A stretch of DNA of 64,000 nucleotides from Methylobacillus flagellatus (GCF_005502435.1 NZ_SCOU01000001.1:620001-684000); one strand, 5' to 3'. Shown: positions 17,079 through 26,180, counted from the stretch's first letter. Notes: a model not told the origin generated them from the sequence alone. Made by a program: numbers and translations.

Positions 17079-18622
17079 TGCGCCTATTACGTCTGTTCAA
17101 GATCCTGCGCATCGCCCTGCGCTTCAGCCTGGATGAGCTCATCCTGTCCCATACCCGGCTGCGTCCGCTGCAGCGCGTGCTGAACCGTCTGCTGTTCTGG
17201 CGCGACAGCAGCACATCGCGCGGCGAACGCTTGCGGCTAGCCTTTGAGGCGCTGGGACCCATCTTCGTGAAATTCGGCCAGATGCTGTCCACGCGCCGCG
17301 ACCTCATTCCGCTCGATATCGCCGACCAGTTGGCGCGCCTGCAGGACCGTGTGCCGCCCTTCCCTTACGCACAGGTCGTCAGCACCATCGAAACCGCCTT
17401 CGGGCAACCCATCACTAGCCTGTTCTCGCAATTCGACGAAACCCCGGTCGCCAGCGCCTCGGTGGCCCAGGTGCACTTCGCCCATCTGCCGGACGGTACG
17501 CCAGTGGCGGTCAAAGTGCTGCGTCCTGGTATAGGCAGCATCATCGAGAAAGACCTGGCCCTGCTGGACACCGGCGCCTGGCTGTTCTCCAAGCTGTGGC
17601 ATGAGGCGCGCCGCCTCAAACCGCGCGAGATCGTAGCCGAATTCGCGCGCCACACCCATGGCGAACTGGACCTGATGCTGGAAGCCGCCAACTGCAGCCA
17701 GCTAAAACGCAACTTCGCCGACAGCACGCTGTTACTGATCCCCGATGTGCACTGGGACTGGTGCCGCGAACAGGTGATGGTGATGGAACGCATGCACGGC
17801 ACCCCCATCAGCCAGATCGAGCAACTGCGCGCACAAGGCCTGGACATCCCCAAACTGGCGCGTGACGGCGTGGAGATCTTCTTCACCCAGGTGTTCCGTG
17901 ACGGCTTCTTCCATGCCGACATGCACCCGGGCAACATCCAGGTGGCAGCCGACGGCCGTTACATCGCGCTGGATTTCGGCATCGTGGGCACGCTGGATGA
18001 CATCGATAAGGAATATCTGGCACGCAACTTCCTGGCCTTCTTCCGCCGCGATTACCGGGAAGTGGCCAAGGCCCATGTGGAATCCGGCTGGGTACCCAAG
18101 GACACGCCCATCCCGGAGTTCGAAACAGCGATCCGCGCCATCTGCGAACCCATCTTCGACAAGCCGCTGAAAGAGATCTCCTTTGGCCGCACGCTGCTGG
18201 CGCTGTTCCAGATGGCGCGTCGGTTCGGGGTCATCATCCAGCCGCAGCTGATCATGCTGCAAAAGACCCTGCTCAATATCGAAGGCCTGGGCCGTGACCT
18301 GGATCCGGAGCTGGACCTGTGGAAGACCGCACGCCCCTTCCTGGAACGCTGGATGTCCGAGCAACTGGGCTGGCGCAGCGTGATGCGTAATGTGCGGGCC
18401 GAACTGCCGTTCTGGGGCAAGATCCTGCCGCAGATCCCCCGTCTCATGCACCATCAGCTGCAACGTGCGCATGACACACCATTGCAGCCTGAACTGAGCG
18501 CCCTGATCGAATCACAGCGCCGTCAGCATAGCGCACTCAAATGGATCGCCGTCGCGCTGCTGGTGCTGGTGTTGCTGCAGGCTGCCGCCGCCTATCTGTA
18601 CTGGGTCGCGGCTCACGGCTGA
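17078..18622 (+). CDS. ubiB: Ubiquinone biosynthesis regulatory protein kinase-like UbiB
   Basis: A 514-residue ADCK/ABC1-family protein. The KxGQ motif appears as [16 protein letters not shown] near residue 67, the A-rich nucleotide loop as [11 protein letters not shown], the nucleotide Lys as VAVKVLRPG, and a catalytic-like loop as [11 protein letters not shown]. Two closely spaced hydrophobic segments at the C-terminus (about 488-512) anchor it in the inner membrane. UbiB is an atypical ATPase thought to extract or deliver hydrophobic quinone intermediates. It overlaps ubiJ by one base and closes the operon; only a hairpin without a T-run (18631-18655) follows. Confidence 0.95.
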   Translation: MRLLRLFKILRIALRFSLDELILSHTRLRPLQRVLNRLLFWRDSSTSRGERLRLAFEALGPIFVKFGQMLSTRRDLIPLDIADQLARLQDRVPPFPYAQVVSTIETAFGQPITSLFSQFDETPVASASVAQVHFAHLPDGTPVAVKVLRPGIGSIIEKDLALLDTGAWLFSKLWHEARRLKPREIVAEFARHTHGELDLMLEAANCSQLKRNFADSTLLLIPDVHWDWCREQVMVMERMHGTPISQIEQLRAQGLDIPKLARDGVEIFFTQVFRDGFFHADMHPGNIQVAADGRYIALDFGIVGTLDDIDKEYLARNFLAFFRRDYREVAKAHVESGWVPKDTPIPEFETAIRAICEPIFDKPLKEISFGRTLLALFQMARRFGVIIQPQLIMLQKTLLNIEGLGRDLDPELDLWKTARPFLERWMSEQLGWRSVMRNVRAELPFWGKILPQIPRLMHHQLQRAHDTPLQPELSALIESQRRQHSALKWIAVALLVLVLLQAAAAYLYWVAAHG

Positions 18623-18689
18623 GCGACTCCGGCCCGGACGGAGCATGACCGGGCCAAGACCTTGTTCACCCCCATGGCAAGGCGCAGTT

Positions 18690-18743
18690 TTTGCTAGAGG
18701 TTTTGCTAGCATTCTGGCTTTGCTAGAATTCTCGTTTTGCTGA
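18690..18743 (+). repeat. Four direct TTTGCTAG-type repeats upstream of the symporter
   Basis: TTTGCTAG occurs at 18690-18697, 18702-18709 and 18719-18726, with a fourth variant TTTGCTGA at 18736-18743. Spacings are 12, 17 and 17 bp. The array ends 59 bp before the symporter start, a plausible place for operator sites of a regulator binding direct repeats. No matching array was noticed elsewhere in the window. Confidence 0.6.
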
Positions 18744-18802
18744 AATTGCAGGCATCCTGATTCCGGGCACCGTTTGTTGCCGCTTCAACCTAGAGGACTT
18801 CC

Positions 18803-20272
18803 ATGCTGATCTGGTTTGTTGTGCTTTACCTGCTGATCTCCATCAGCATCGGCCTGATTGCCGCCACACGCGTCAAGAACACCAAGGACTTCGCCATCGC
18901 TGGCCGCCACCTGCCCTTGCCCGTGGTGATGGCGACCGTGTTCGCCACCTGGTTCGGTGCCGAAGCGGTATTCGGTGTGTCAGCCACCTTCGTCAAGGAC
19001 GGCCTCAATGGCGTGGTGGCAGATCCGTTCGGTTCCAGCATGTGCCTGGTGATCGCCGGCTTCTTCTTCGCAACGCAGCTCTACAAACTCAACATCATCA
19101 CGCTGGGCGACTTTTACCGCATGCGTTACAACCGCACTGTGGAAGTGCTCACCACCATCGCCATCGTGGTCTCTTATCTGGGCTGGGTGGCGGCGCAGAT
19201 CAAGGCGCTGGGGCTGATCTTCAACATGATCACGCAAGGCGCGGTGAGTGAAGAAGCGGGCATGGTATTGGGCACTGCCATCGTGCTCACCTACACCACC
19301 TTCGGCGGCATGCTGTCGGTGGCCATCCTCGATTTTGTGCAGATGATCGTCATCATCGGCGGCCTGCTGTTCATCGGCTATCTGGTATCCGGCATGACAG
19401 GCGGCGTCGCACCGGTGATCGCGCACGCCGAAGCGGCAGGCAAGCTGGACTTCTTCCCGGTGGGCGACATCTGGGTGTGGATCACCTTCATCGGCACCTG
19501 GATGACCATGATGCTGGGCTCCATCCCGCAACAGGACGTGTTCCAGCGCATCACAGCGGCCAAATCAGCCAAGATCGCACTGTGGGGCTCCATCCTGGGG
19601 GCTTCCGTCTATTTCTGCTTCACCTTCGTGCCCATGTTCATCGCCTACTCTGCCACGCTGATCGACCCGGCGGTGTTCGGCAAACTGGTGGAGGACGATT
19701 CACAAAAAGTGCTGCCTACGCTGGTGATGACGCACATGCCCATCGTCGCGCAGATCATCTTCTTCGGCGCGGTGATCTCGGCCATCATGAGTTGCTCGTC
19801 TGCCACCCTGCTGGCGCCATCGGTCTCGTTTGCCGAGAACATCGTGCGCGGCTACATGCCACACCTGACCGACAAAGGCTTTCTTAAGGTGATGCGCATC
19901 TGCTTGGTCGGCTTCGCCGCCTGTGTGCTGATGTATGCGCTGAACTCCGAGCTCTCCATCTTCGGCATGGTGGAAGCCGCTTACAAGATCACGCTGGCCG
20001 GCGCCTTCGTCCCTCTGTTCTTCGGCGCTTTCTGGAAACGCGCCAGCAATCAGGGGGCACTGGCGGCCATCATAGGCGGCATCGGCAGCTGGGTGCTGGT
20101 GGAAGTGCTGGTCGGGGAAGCCAGCCTGGTGCCGCCGCAGATGATAGGCCTGCTGGTCAGCATCATCGGCATGGTCGCAGGCTCCTTGCTGCCACAAAAG
20201 GTAGGTATCTCGCCACAGCAACAGGCCAGCTACCTGCACAGCCACGCAGCGCATCTGCATACACCCCACTAG
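18803..20272 (+). CDS. Sodium:solute symporter family (SSS) transporter
   Basis: A 489-residue inner-membrane protein with about 13 hydrophobic helices. The N-terminus is typical of the SSS family (helix 1, then RVKNTKDFAIAGRHLPL leading into helix 2), and MSCSSATLLAPSVSFAENIVR in helix 8 matches the sodium-site region. These carriers import solutes such as carboxylates, amino acids, urea or choline with sodium; nothing here fixes the substrate. The tail is His-rich (HSHAAHLHTPH). It is preceded by four direct repeats and followed by a strong terminator, so it is probably a separately regulated single gene. Confidence 0.85.
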   Translation: MLIWFVVLYLLISISIGLIAATRVKNTKDFAIAGRHLPLPVVMATVFATWFGAEAVFGVSATFVKDGLNGVVADPFGSSMCLVIAGFFFATQLYKLNIITLGDFYRMRYNRTVEVLTTIAIVVSYLGWVAAQIKALGLIFNMITQGAVSEEAGMVLGTAIVLTYTTFGGMLSVAILDFVQMIVIIGGLLFIGYLVSGMTGGVAPVIAHAEAAGKLDFFPVGDIWVWITFIGTWMTMMLGSIPQQDVFQRITAAKSAKIALWGSILGASVYFCFTFVPMFIAYSATLIDPAVFGKLVEDDSQKVLPTLVMTHMPIVAQIIFFGAVISAIMSCSSATLLAPSVSFAENIVRGYMPHLTDKGFLKVMRICLVGFAACVLMYALNSELSIFGMVEAAYKITLAGAFVPLFFGAFWKRASNQGALAAIIGGIGSWVLVEVLVGEASLVPPQMIGLLVSIIGMVAGSLLPQKVGISPQQQASYLHSHAAHLHTPH

Positions 20273-20330
20273 GCCTGCGCTGCCAGTCAGAAACGGACGG
20301 CGGGCGGCGGGCGGCTTTAAGGTAGAAGTG

Positions 20331-20356
20331 AAAAAGCAGCCTGTTGGCTGCTTTTT
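20331..20356. terminator. Bidirectional intrinsic terminator
   Basis: Stem AAAAAGCAGCC / GGCTGCTTTTT with a 4-nt loop between the symporter (plus) and the DUF4197 gene (minus). It suits both directions. Confidence 0.88.
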
Positions 20357-20457
20357 CGTGCTGACCTTGCATGGTCAGTGACTGGCTTGTGCAAGTGTGC
20401 CTGGCGCCAGTGCGCGTCCTAAGCAGACGTCGATTGCCCGGTAATCTATCCGATCGT

Positions 20458-21141
20458 CTATTGTCCGATCGCGCCGAACACTTTTTTGACCAGGCTGCTG
20501 GCCTGCCCCAGCGGATTGCTGCGTATGGCCTTCTCTTCCTGCGCCATCATCAGGTAGACCCCGTCCAGGGTCTTTTGCGTGACATATTGTTCCAGCGAGG
20601 CCTGCTCTTTCTTCACCAGCCCATACTTGAGGCCAGTAGCAGCGAACTGGTTGTATTGCTGTGCCAGCTGCACGTTCTCGGTGGCCTTGGTCACGATGGG
20701 CAGGAATTTCTCTGCCATGGGCGCGGAAGTGGTCTTCTTGAAATATTGGGTGGCAGCATCGTCGCCACCGGTGAGGATGTTCTTGGCATCGGCAAGGCTC
20801 ATCTGCTTGACCGAGTTCACCAGCAAGGCCTTTGCTTCTGGCACCGCCGCTTCCGCCGCCCGGTTCATCTTCAGCACCAGTTCGTCTGCCTGATCGCCCA
20901 TGCCGAACAAGCGCATGGCTTTTTCCGCTTTTTTCATGGATTCGGGCAAGGGGATCTTCACTTGAGGGTTGTTGAGAAAGCCATCAGCAGAACCCAATTG
21001 ACTCACGGCCTTGCCTGCGCCCTGGATCAAGGCCTCCTTGAGGCCGCTACTGGCCTCGCTGCTGGTCAGGTCTTCAACCCCTGCTGCGCTGGCCTGCAGG
21101 GCGAACAGGGCGGATACGAACAATACGGTCAGACGCTGCAT
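20458..21141 (-). CDS. DUF4197 exported protein
   Basis: A 227-residue protein with a signal peptide (start MQRLTVLFVSALFALQASA, cleavage after ASA). The mature part is mostly helical and contains the DUF4197 landmarks LKEALIQGAGKAVSQLG, GFLNNPQVKIPLPESMKK, and the C-terminal KTLDGVYLMMAQEEKAIRSNP. Function is unknown; it is probably periplasmic. ATG 21141 is chosen over a frame extension upstream because GGAGA precedes it and it opens the signal peptide. Confidence 0.87.
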   Translation of the reverse strand: MQRLTVLFVSALFALQASAAGVEDLTSSEASSGLKEALIQGAGKAVSQLGSADGFLNNPQVKIPLPESMKKAEKAMRLFGMGDQADELVLKMNRAAEAAVPEAKALLVNSVKQMSLADAKNILTGGDDAATQYFKKTTSAPMAEKFLPIVTKATENVQLAQQYNQFAATGLKYGLVKKEQASLEQYVTQKTLDGVYLMMAQEEKAIRSNPLGQASSLVKKVFGAIGQ

Positions 21142-21267
21142 GATGATCTCCGAAAAAATAACAGGGAAGCGGCACGTTGCCAGACTTGCACTTCGACCCA
21201 TAGTCTACTGCAAGACTGACGTGGTGCAAGCTTCCCTGCCGCTGCGTCGGATGAAATGACGGTGGTA

Positions 21268-23772
21268 CTAGCGCTGCGCTGGCTTCACCTTCCAGATGTT
21301 GTTGGCATATTCGGCAATGGTACGGTCACTGGAGAACTTGGCCATACGCGCCACATTCAACACGGCGCGGCGGGTCCATTCGTCCTGATCCTTGTACAGC
21401 GCACCCACCGCATCCTGGGTCGCAACATAGCTGGCGTAGTCGGCCAGCAGCAGGTAGTTGTCGCCCTTCTGCAACAGCGTATCGAGGATGGCACGGTAAC
21501 GGTCCGGCTCGTCCACCGAGAAGAACCCGTTGCCTATCATGTCCAGCACCTGCTTGAGCTCGGTATTGCCATGGTAGTAATCCCAGGGGTTGTAACCTGC
21601 CGCCTTGGTCGCCGCCACTTCCGGCGTGGTCAGGCCGAAGATGAAGATGTTGTCGTCGCCGACTTCTTCCTTGATCTCCACATTGGCACCGTCCAGCGTG
21701 CCTATGGTCAGTGCGCCATTCAGGGCCATCTTCATATTGCCAGTACCCGACGCCTCGGTACCTGCCGTGGAGATCTGCTCGGACAGATCACTGCCAGGGA
21801 ACAACAGCTCGGCGGCCGAGACCTCGTAGTTGGGGTAGAACACCACCTTGAGCTTGTCGCCCACGGCCGGGTCGTCATTGACCAGTGCGGCCACATCGTT
21901 GATGAGGCGGATGATCTGCTTGGCCATCCAGTAGCCCGGCGCAGCCTTGCCGCCAAAGATCACCACGCGCGGCGTGCTGTCCTTGACCTGACCGCTGCGG
22001 ATGCGGTTATACAAAGTGATCACGTGCAACACGTTGAGCAGCTGACGCTTGTACTCGTGGATACGTTTGATCTGCACGTCGAACAAGCTGTTGGGGTTGA
22101 GTTTCACGCCGGTGAGCTTTTCGATGCGGGTGGCCAGGCGCTGCTTGTTGGCAAGCTTGACGGCGCGGAACGCATTTCGGAAATCGGCATCGTCAGCCAG
22201 GGGCTCCAGGCCGGACAACTTGCTCAAGTCCTTCTGGAAGCCATCGCCCAGCGCACTGGAGATCAGTTGCGTGAGGCCTGGGTTGCACTGGTTGAGCCAG
22301 CGGCGCGGGGTGATGCCGTTGGTGACATTGACCAGCTTGCCCGGGTAGATGCGGTTGAAATCAGCGAACAGCGTGGTCTTGAGCAGTTCGCTGTGCAGCG
22401 CAGCGACCCCGTTCACGGTATGGCTGCCGACCACGGCCAGATGCGCCATGCGCACGCGCCGGCCATGCGTCTCGTCGATGATGGAGACCCGGCTCAACAA
22501 CTCCGTGTCGCCCGGGAAATGGTGGTTCACCATCTGCAGGAACTGATGATTGATGCGGAAGATGATGCCAAGGTGGCGCGGCAACAAGCGTCCGAACAGC
22601 TCCACAGACCAGGTTTCCAGAGCCTCCGGCATCAGGGTGTGGTTGGTGTAGGCAAACACCTTCACCACCAGCCCCCAGGCGTAATCCCACTTGAGTTTAT
22701 GCACATCCACCAGCTGATACATCATTTCCGCCACGGCGATGGCCGGATGGGTGTCGTTGAGCTGGATGGCCACTTTCTCAGGTAACAGGTTCCAGTCTTT
22801 GTGCTCGCACAGGAAGCGGCGCAGCAGATCCTGCACCGAGGCCGACACAAAGAAATATTGCTGCTTCAGGCGCAGTTCGCGACCAGAGGCGGAAGAATCG
22901 TTGGGGTAGAGCACACGCGAGATGGTTTCGGAGTCATTGCGCAACTCGACGGCTTTTTCGTAGTTGCCGTCATTGAACTGCCCCAGATCGAACTCACGGG
23001 CCGCTTTGGCTGACCACAGGCGCAGATTGTTGACGGTTTCAGTGCCGTAGCCCGGGATAGGCACATCGTAAGCCATCGCCACCACATGCTCGGCATCCAC
23101 CCAATGGTATTCGGTACCATGGCTTTCGGCGCATTCCACCACACGACCAAAGAACTTCACATCGTAGGTATGTTCCGGGCGCTGGAACTCCCAGATGTTG
23201 CCGTAGCGCAGCCAGTTGTCCGGGTTCTCGATCTGTTGCCCACCTTCGATGGTCTGGCGGAACATGCCGTATTCATAACGGATGCCGTAGCCGGTGCCTG
23301 GGATGTCCATGGTAGCCATGGAATCCAGAAAGCAGGCTGCCAGACGGCCCAAGCCACCATTACCCAGTGCCGCATCGTTCTCTTTCTCGACCACTTCTTC
23401 CAGACTGTGGCCGAGCTTGGTCAAACCATCGCGTATTTCTGGTGCAATGCCCAAATTCAGTGCAGCATTGGACATCATGCGGCCGATCAGAAACTCCAGG
23501 GAAAGGTAATAGACGCGCTTGGGATCCTGTTCACGGTAGGCGTCCACCGTCTTGACCCAGCGCTCGATTACGTGATCGCGTATGGTATTGGCCGTGGCCG
23601 CATACCAGTCGCGCTCGGTCGCCGAACTGCTGGTCTTGCCGGAAGAAAAGGTGAGATGGTTCTGCAGCGATTGCACTGCTGGCGCCTTGTGCGCAGAGAT
23701 GCGTCGTGCCGCTGGTTTGGCTGGCCTGGTTGGAGTGCGTGGTTGGTCTGTCGGCGTTTTGCTTGTCGTCAT
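21268..23772 (-). CDS. glgP: Glycogen/maltodextrin phosphorylase GlgP
   Basis: An 834-residue GT35 phosphorylase that cleaves alpha-1,4-glucan with phosphate to glucose-1-phosphate in the cytoplasm. The PLP site is EASGTGNMKMALNGALTIGT, with the Lys in NMK. Other signatures are NGGLGRLAACFLDSMAT near residue 130 and NDTHPAIAVAEMMYQL near the middle. The N-terminal 45 residues are Pro/Ala/Lys-rich and look disordered. ATG 23772 follows GAGAGAA and is preferred to an upstream in-frame ATG. No glgA, glgB, glgC or malQ is in the window, so the gene is isolated from a glycogen cluster. Confidence 0.95.
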   Translation of the reverse strand: MTTSKTPTDQPRTPTRPAKPAARRISAHKAPAVQSLQNHLTFSSGKTSSSATERDWYAATANTIRDHVIERWVKTVDAYREQDPKRVYYLSLEFLIGRMMSNAALNLGIAPEIRDGLTKLGHSLEEVVEKENDAALGNGGLGRLAACFLDSMATMDIPGTGYGIRYEYGMFRQTIEGGQQIENPDNWLRYGNIWEFQRPEHTYDVKFFGRVVECAESHGTEYHWVDAEHVVAMAYDVPIPGYGTETVNNLRLWSAKAAREFDLGQFNDGNYEKAVELRNDSETISRVLYPNDSSASGRELRLKQQYFFVSASVQDLLRRFLCEHKDWNLLPEKVAIQLNDTHPAIAVAEMMYQLVDVHKLKWDYAWGLVVKVFAYTNHTLMPEALETWSVELFGRLLPRHLGIIFRINHQFLQMVNHHFPGDTELLSRVSIIDETHGRRVRMAHLAVVGSHTVNGVAALHSELLKTTLFADFNRIYPGKLVNVTNGITPRRWLNQCNPGLTQLISSALGDGFQKDLSKLSGLEPLADDADFRNAFRAVKLANKQRLATRIEKLTGVKLNPNSLFDVQIKRIHEYKRQLLNVLHVITLYNRIRSGQVKDSTPRVVIFGGKAAPGYWMAKQIIRLINDVAALVNDDPAVGDKLKVVFYPNYEVSAAELLFPGSDLSEQISTAGTEASGTGNMKMALNGALTIGTLDGANVEIKEEVGDDNIFIFGLTTPEVAATKAAGYNPWDYYHGNTELKQVLDMIGNGFFSVDEPDRYRAILDTLLQKGDNYLLLADYASYVATQDAVGALYKDQDEWTRRAVLNVARMAKFSSDRTIAEYANNIWKVKPAQR

Positions 23773-24040
23773 GGCGGTTCTCTCAGTATGAAGTTGCCTG
23801 AACATCAGGCATACAGGTTGCAGCGTAGGCAGTGAACTCGTTCATCGGAAATATAGTGTGATTGCAGTACGATAAACCCTGCAATATCCAAGCCAGCTAT
23901 CAAACTCGATTTTAACCGATAGACTATGCCCTTAGTATTGCTGACCATGACAGATCAAGGAATTTTTTGTGCACAACATGTCTTAATGGCAGCGGCCTCT
24001 ACCCTAGCGGCTTCGATCACCATTCTATACAGGATACCTT

Positions 24041-24571
24041 ATGAAACTTCTCGCCCTGTTCATCATCGCGTTATTGGCGTTGGCGGCCTACCGTTATGCG
24101 GCGGCGGCCAGCGTGCCTGCCGTGGGCCAGCAAGCCCCCGATTTCAAGCTGCTGGACTCCAAGTCCCAGCCTCACCAGCTTAACGACTATGCGGGCGGCT
24201 GGCTGGTGTTGTACTTCTACCCCAAAGACGACACCCCAGGTTGTACCGAGCAGGCTTGCAAATTCCGGGATGATCTGTTCGCACTGGAAAAGCTGGGTGC
24301 CAAGGTAGTGGGCATCAGCGTCGACGACTCGGCCTCACATGCCAAGTTCGCGGAGAAATACAATCTGCCGTTCCCACTGCTGGCAGACAAGGATGGCAAG
24401 GTGGCTGACAGCTACGGAGCGCTACGTAACCTGGGCGTCATCAAGATCGCCAAACGCTATACCTTCCTGATCGATCCGGCAGGAAAAGTGGCGAAGGCCT
24501 ACCTCAGCGTGAATACCTCGCGGCATTCGCAAGAGATCATTGATGATCTGAAGAAACTGAGTGGTCGCTAG
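24041..24571 (+). CDS. PrxQ/Bcp-type peroxiredoxin with N-terminal membrane anchor or signal
   Basis: A 176-residue peroxiredoxin. The active site DTPGCTEQACKFRD has the peroxidatic Cys68 and the resolving Cys73 five residues on, the arrangement of atypical two-Cys PrxQ/Bcp enzymes that reduce hydroperoxides with thioredoxin. A hydrophobic N-terminus (MKLLALFIIALLALAAY) suggests export or anchoring in the inner membrane, unlike cytoplasmic Bcp. AGGA precedes the ATG. The stop codon lies inside the first of three imperfect 20-bp tandem repeats. Confidence 0.88.
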   Translation: MKLLALFIIALLALAAYRYAAAASVPAVGQQAPDFKLLDSKSQPHQLNDYAGGWLVLYFYPKDDTPGCTEQACKFRDDLFALEKLGAKVVGISVDDSASHAKFAEKYNLPFPLLADKDGKVADSYGALRNLGVIKIAKRYTFLIDPAGKVAKAYLSVNTSRHSQEIIDDLKKLSGR

Positions 24572-24629
24572 CTGATTCAACAAGACGTTAGCTGAGTCAA
24601 CAAGACCGGTAGTCGAGTGAACGAGCATG
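24570..24629 (+). repeat. Three imperfect 20-bp tandem repeats at the peroxiredoxin stop
   Basis: AGCTGATTCAACAAGACGTT (24570-24589) is followed by AGCTGAGTCAACAAGACCGG (24590-24609) and a weaker third copy to 24629. The first copy begins inside the TAG stop codon. The block lies between the convergent peroxiredoxin gene and the coiled-coil gene. It shows no terminator-like stem. Confidence 0.6.
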
Positions 24630-24694
24630 CTGCCCAAACCGGCATGGCAGGCTGCTGGCTCACCATAGCTTGCGGCTTGCGCCATGTGCCTGGA

Positions 24695-25492
24695 TCAATC
24701 CGGAACGCGCACTACCCAGCTGTAAGTCGCTTTAGCCTTGCCCACTTCATAGAGGCTGGCCCTTACCTTCTTGCCGGTCCAGTATTCGGGTATCTCCATA
24801 TCGCCAGTGAGGCGTTGTGACTGCTTGAAATTCACCTTCAAAGGCTCGCCAATCCAGTCCAGGCTCACCGGTCTATCGACCTCAAGGCCTGACAAACTCA
24901 GCTTCAATTCACCCTGCACTGCGATGGTCGGCTCCGTCTCTTTGGCAAGCAGTATGGAGAAGCGGTACTGGCCCGGCTCGTCCTGCCTGCTCACGGCAAA
25001 GCTTCTAAGCTTTACTTCCATCGTTACGGGCGTCGCCGCAGGCAATACGCTGCTCGTCGACGCTAGGGCTGCAGTGGTGACCGGCGGCGTGCTGGCAGCC
25101 AGCCTGGCTGCAGCGGACGCCTGCTGCATGTCTTGCAGCTTGGCCAGCAACTGTTTTGATTTATCCGCCTTGCCAGCGATATTCTTATAGAAGGCCAGAT
25201 CCTGCTGCAGGGCTATCCGCTGCTGCTCCATGGCCTGCATCTGTGTGCTTAGCTTGTGGATGGCGATGCGCTGCACTTCCAGCTTCTGCTTTAACTGCAG
25301 CACTGTGTCGCTACTGGATTCCGCCTCCTGCCTGACACTGGCCAGCCTCAATTCTAGCGCCGAGACGGAGATGCCCTGATTACTGAACCTCGCCAATAGA
25401 TAGCCCGCAGCAAGCAGGGCGAGTATTTGCACACATCGGCGTAGCAGATAAGGCCCTTCGAAGGTGCTGATCACTGCATGTGCAGCGCTCAT
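24695..25492 (-). CDS. Coiled-coil membrane-anchored protein (DUF6776-like)
   Basis: A 265-residue protein from the chosen start. It has one membrane helix near residues 20-36 (CVQILALLAAGYLLARF), then a coiled coil of about 80 residues, a low-complexity Ala/Thr/Pro linker, and a C-terminal beta-rich domain (MEVKLRSFAVSRQ to TYSWVVRVPD). The layout agrees with DUF6776 proteins of beta- and gammaproteobacteria, whose function is unknown. The start is uncertain: the frame is open for another 64 codons, mostly Arg/Ser/Ala-rich. I prefer ATG 25492 because it places a short N-tail before the helix, though no strong ribosome site is visible. Confidence 0.7.
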   Translation of the reverse strand: MSAAHAVISTFEGPYLLRRCVQILALLAAGYLLARFSNQGISVSALELRLASVRQEAESSSDTVLQLKQKLEVQRIAIHKLSTQMQAMEQQRIALQQDLAFYKNIAGKADKSKQLLAKLQDMQQASAAARLAASTPPVTTAALASTSSVLPAATPVTMEVKLRSFAVSRQDEPGQYRFSILLAKETEPTIAVQGELKLSLSGLEVDRPVSLDWIGEPLKVNFKQSQRLTGDMEIPEYWTGKKVRASLYEVGKAKATYSWVVRVPD

Positions 25493-25972
25493 GCGCTTCA
25501 GGTCTTTTCTGGAATAGCCTGTTGACGCAGCCCTGTTGAACGATGCACTGGCATCACGCATGCGTGCTGATTTGAACAAACCATGGCGCATCTTTGCAGC
25601 AGACGGCATGGTCGACCTGCGAGAAGAACGTGCGAAGCTGGGAAACATGGTGAATAGCGCTTTGGTTACGGCACACCCCAACATGGGACAGCATCATGCT
25701 GATACCAGCATGTTCCTGAAAGCAGCGGCATGCGCTTCGCTCAAGATGATGCTGGCAGGTACGGGGTTGAGTAAAAGCAAGTAACAAGCCACGCAGTTGG
25801 GAGCCGGGGTGGCGAGACTATGGTCGCGCGCCCGTGATCACACCGTGTGGAATGCAGACGCAGCAAGGTTGGGAATGACAACAACAAAATAGCAGCGGCA
25901 CACTAATCACGACCGTTTGATATGGCTGTCAGGAACGGTCAGTAGCGACTTTACTTGAAGATAATGTATTGG
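25493..25972. other. Gene-poor stretch before the tRNA block
   Basis: About 480 bp with no recognised gene. A plus-strand frame runs from a TTG at 25536 to a stop at 25784 (82 codons, or 74 from ATG 25560); it overlaps the possible N-terminal extension of the coiled-coil gene on the other strand, and neither looks like a known protein. The rest is unremarkable until the short repeats that adjoin tRNA-Leu. Confidence 0.4.
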
Positions 25973-26013
25973 AGATGATGCCTGGAGAGATAGTGCCTGG
26001 AGATGGTGCCCGG
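25973..26013 (-). repeat. Three tandem copies of the tRNA-Leu 3' end
   Basis: On the minus strand the end of tRNA-Leu reads CCGGGCACCATCT (26001-26013), directly followed by CCAGGCACTATCTCT (25986-26000) and CCAGGCATCATCT (25973-25985). The first copy includes the genuine 3' CCA; the others carry CTA or TCA in its place. The copies are contiguous with no spacer. Confidence 0.75.
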
Positions 26014-26090
26014 AGCCGGGGTCGAACCGGCACAGCCGTTAAGCCGAGGGATTTTAAGTCCCTTGTGTCTACCAATTTCACCATCCGGGC
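26004..26090 (-). tRNA. tRNA-Leu (anticodon TAA)
   Basis: 87 nt including an encoded 3' CCA. The acceptor stem is GCCCGGA/TCCGGGC, the anticodon loop CTTAAAA gives anticodon TAA, a long class II variable arm follows, and the T arm is CCGGTTCGACCCCGG. It is third in the order tRNA-Gly, tRNA-Cys, tRNA-Leu downstream of uvrC and pgsA, the same order as glyW-cysT-leuZ in Escherichia coli. Both ends are tandemly duplicated in the flanks. Confidence 0.96.
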
Positions 26091-26173
26091 GGATTGTGCC
26101 AATTTCACCATCCGGGAGGATTCTACCAACTTCACCTTCCGGACGGATACTGTCAGTTTCACCATCCGGCGGA
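26067..26173 (-). repeat. Four 27-bp tandem units derived from the tRNA-Leu 5' end
   Basis: Units lie at 26067-26093 (three leader bases plus tRNA nucleotides 1-24), 26094-26120, 26121-26147 and 26148-26173 (26 bp). On the minus strand each reads TCC, then a variant of GCCCGGATGGTGAAATTGG. The copies fill the space between tRNA-Cys and tRNA-Leu. Each duplicates the 5' acceptor strand and the 5' half of the D arm. Confidence 0.85.
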
Positions 26174-26180
26174 TATGGAC

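Noticed and set aside
18631-18655. GGCCCGG-N11-CCGGGCC hairpin after ubiB
   Set aside because: Seven-base-pair arms with a long loop and no T-run; not enough to call a terminator.
21256-22785. A 509-codon plus-strand frame opposite glgP
   Set aside because: Antisense shadow of glycogen phosphorylase; no ribosome site and no family features.
25536-25784. An 82-codon plus-strand frame before the tRNA block
   Set aside because: It starts with TTG, has no ribosome site or family resemblance, and lies opposite the possible N-terminal extension of the coiled-coil gene.
26067-26173. CRISPR array
   Set aside because: The 27-bp periodic units are contiguous with no unique spacers and derive from the neighbouring tRNA; no cas genes are present.
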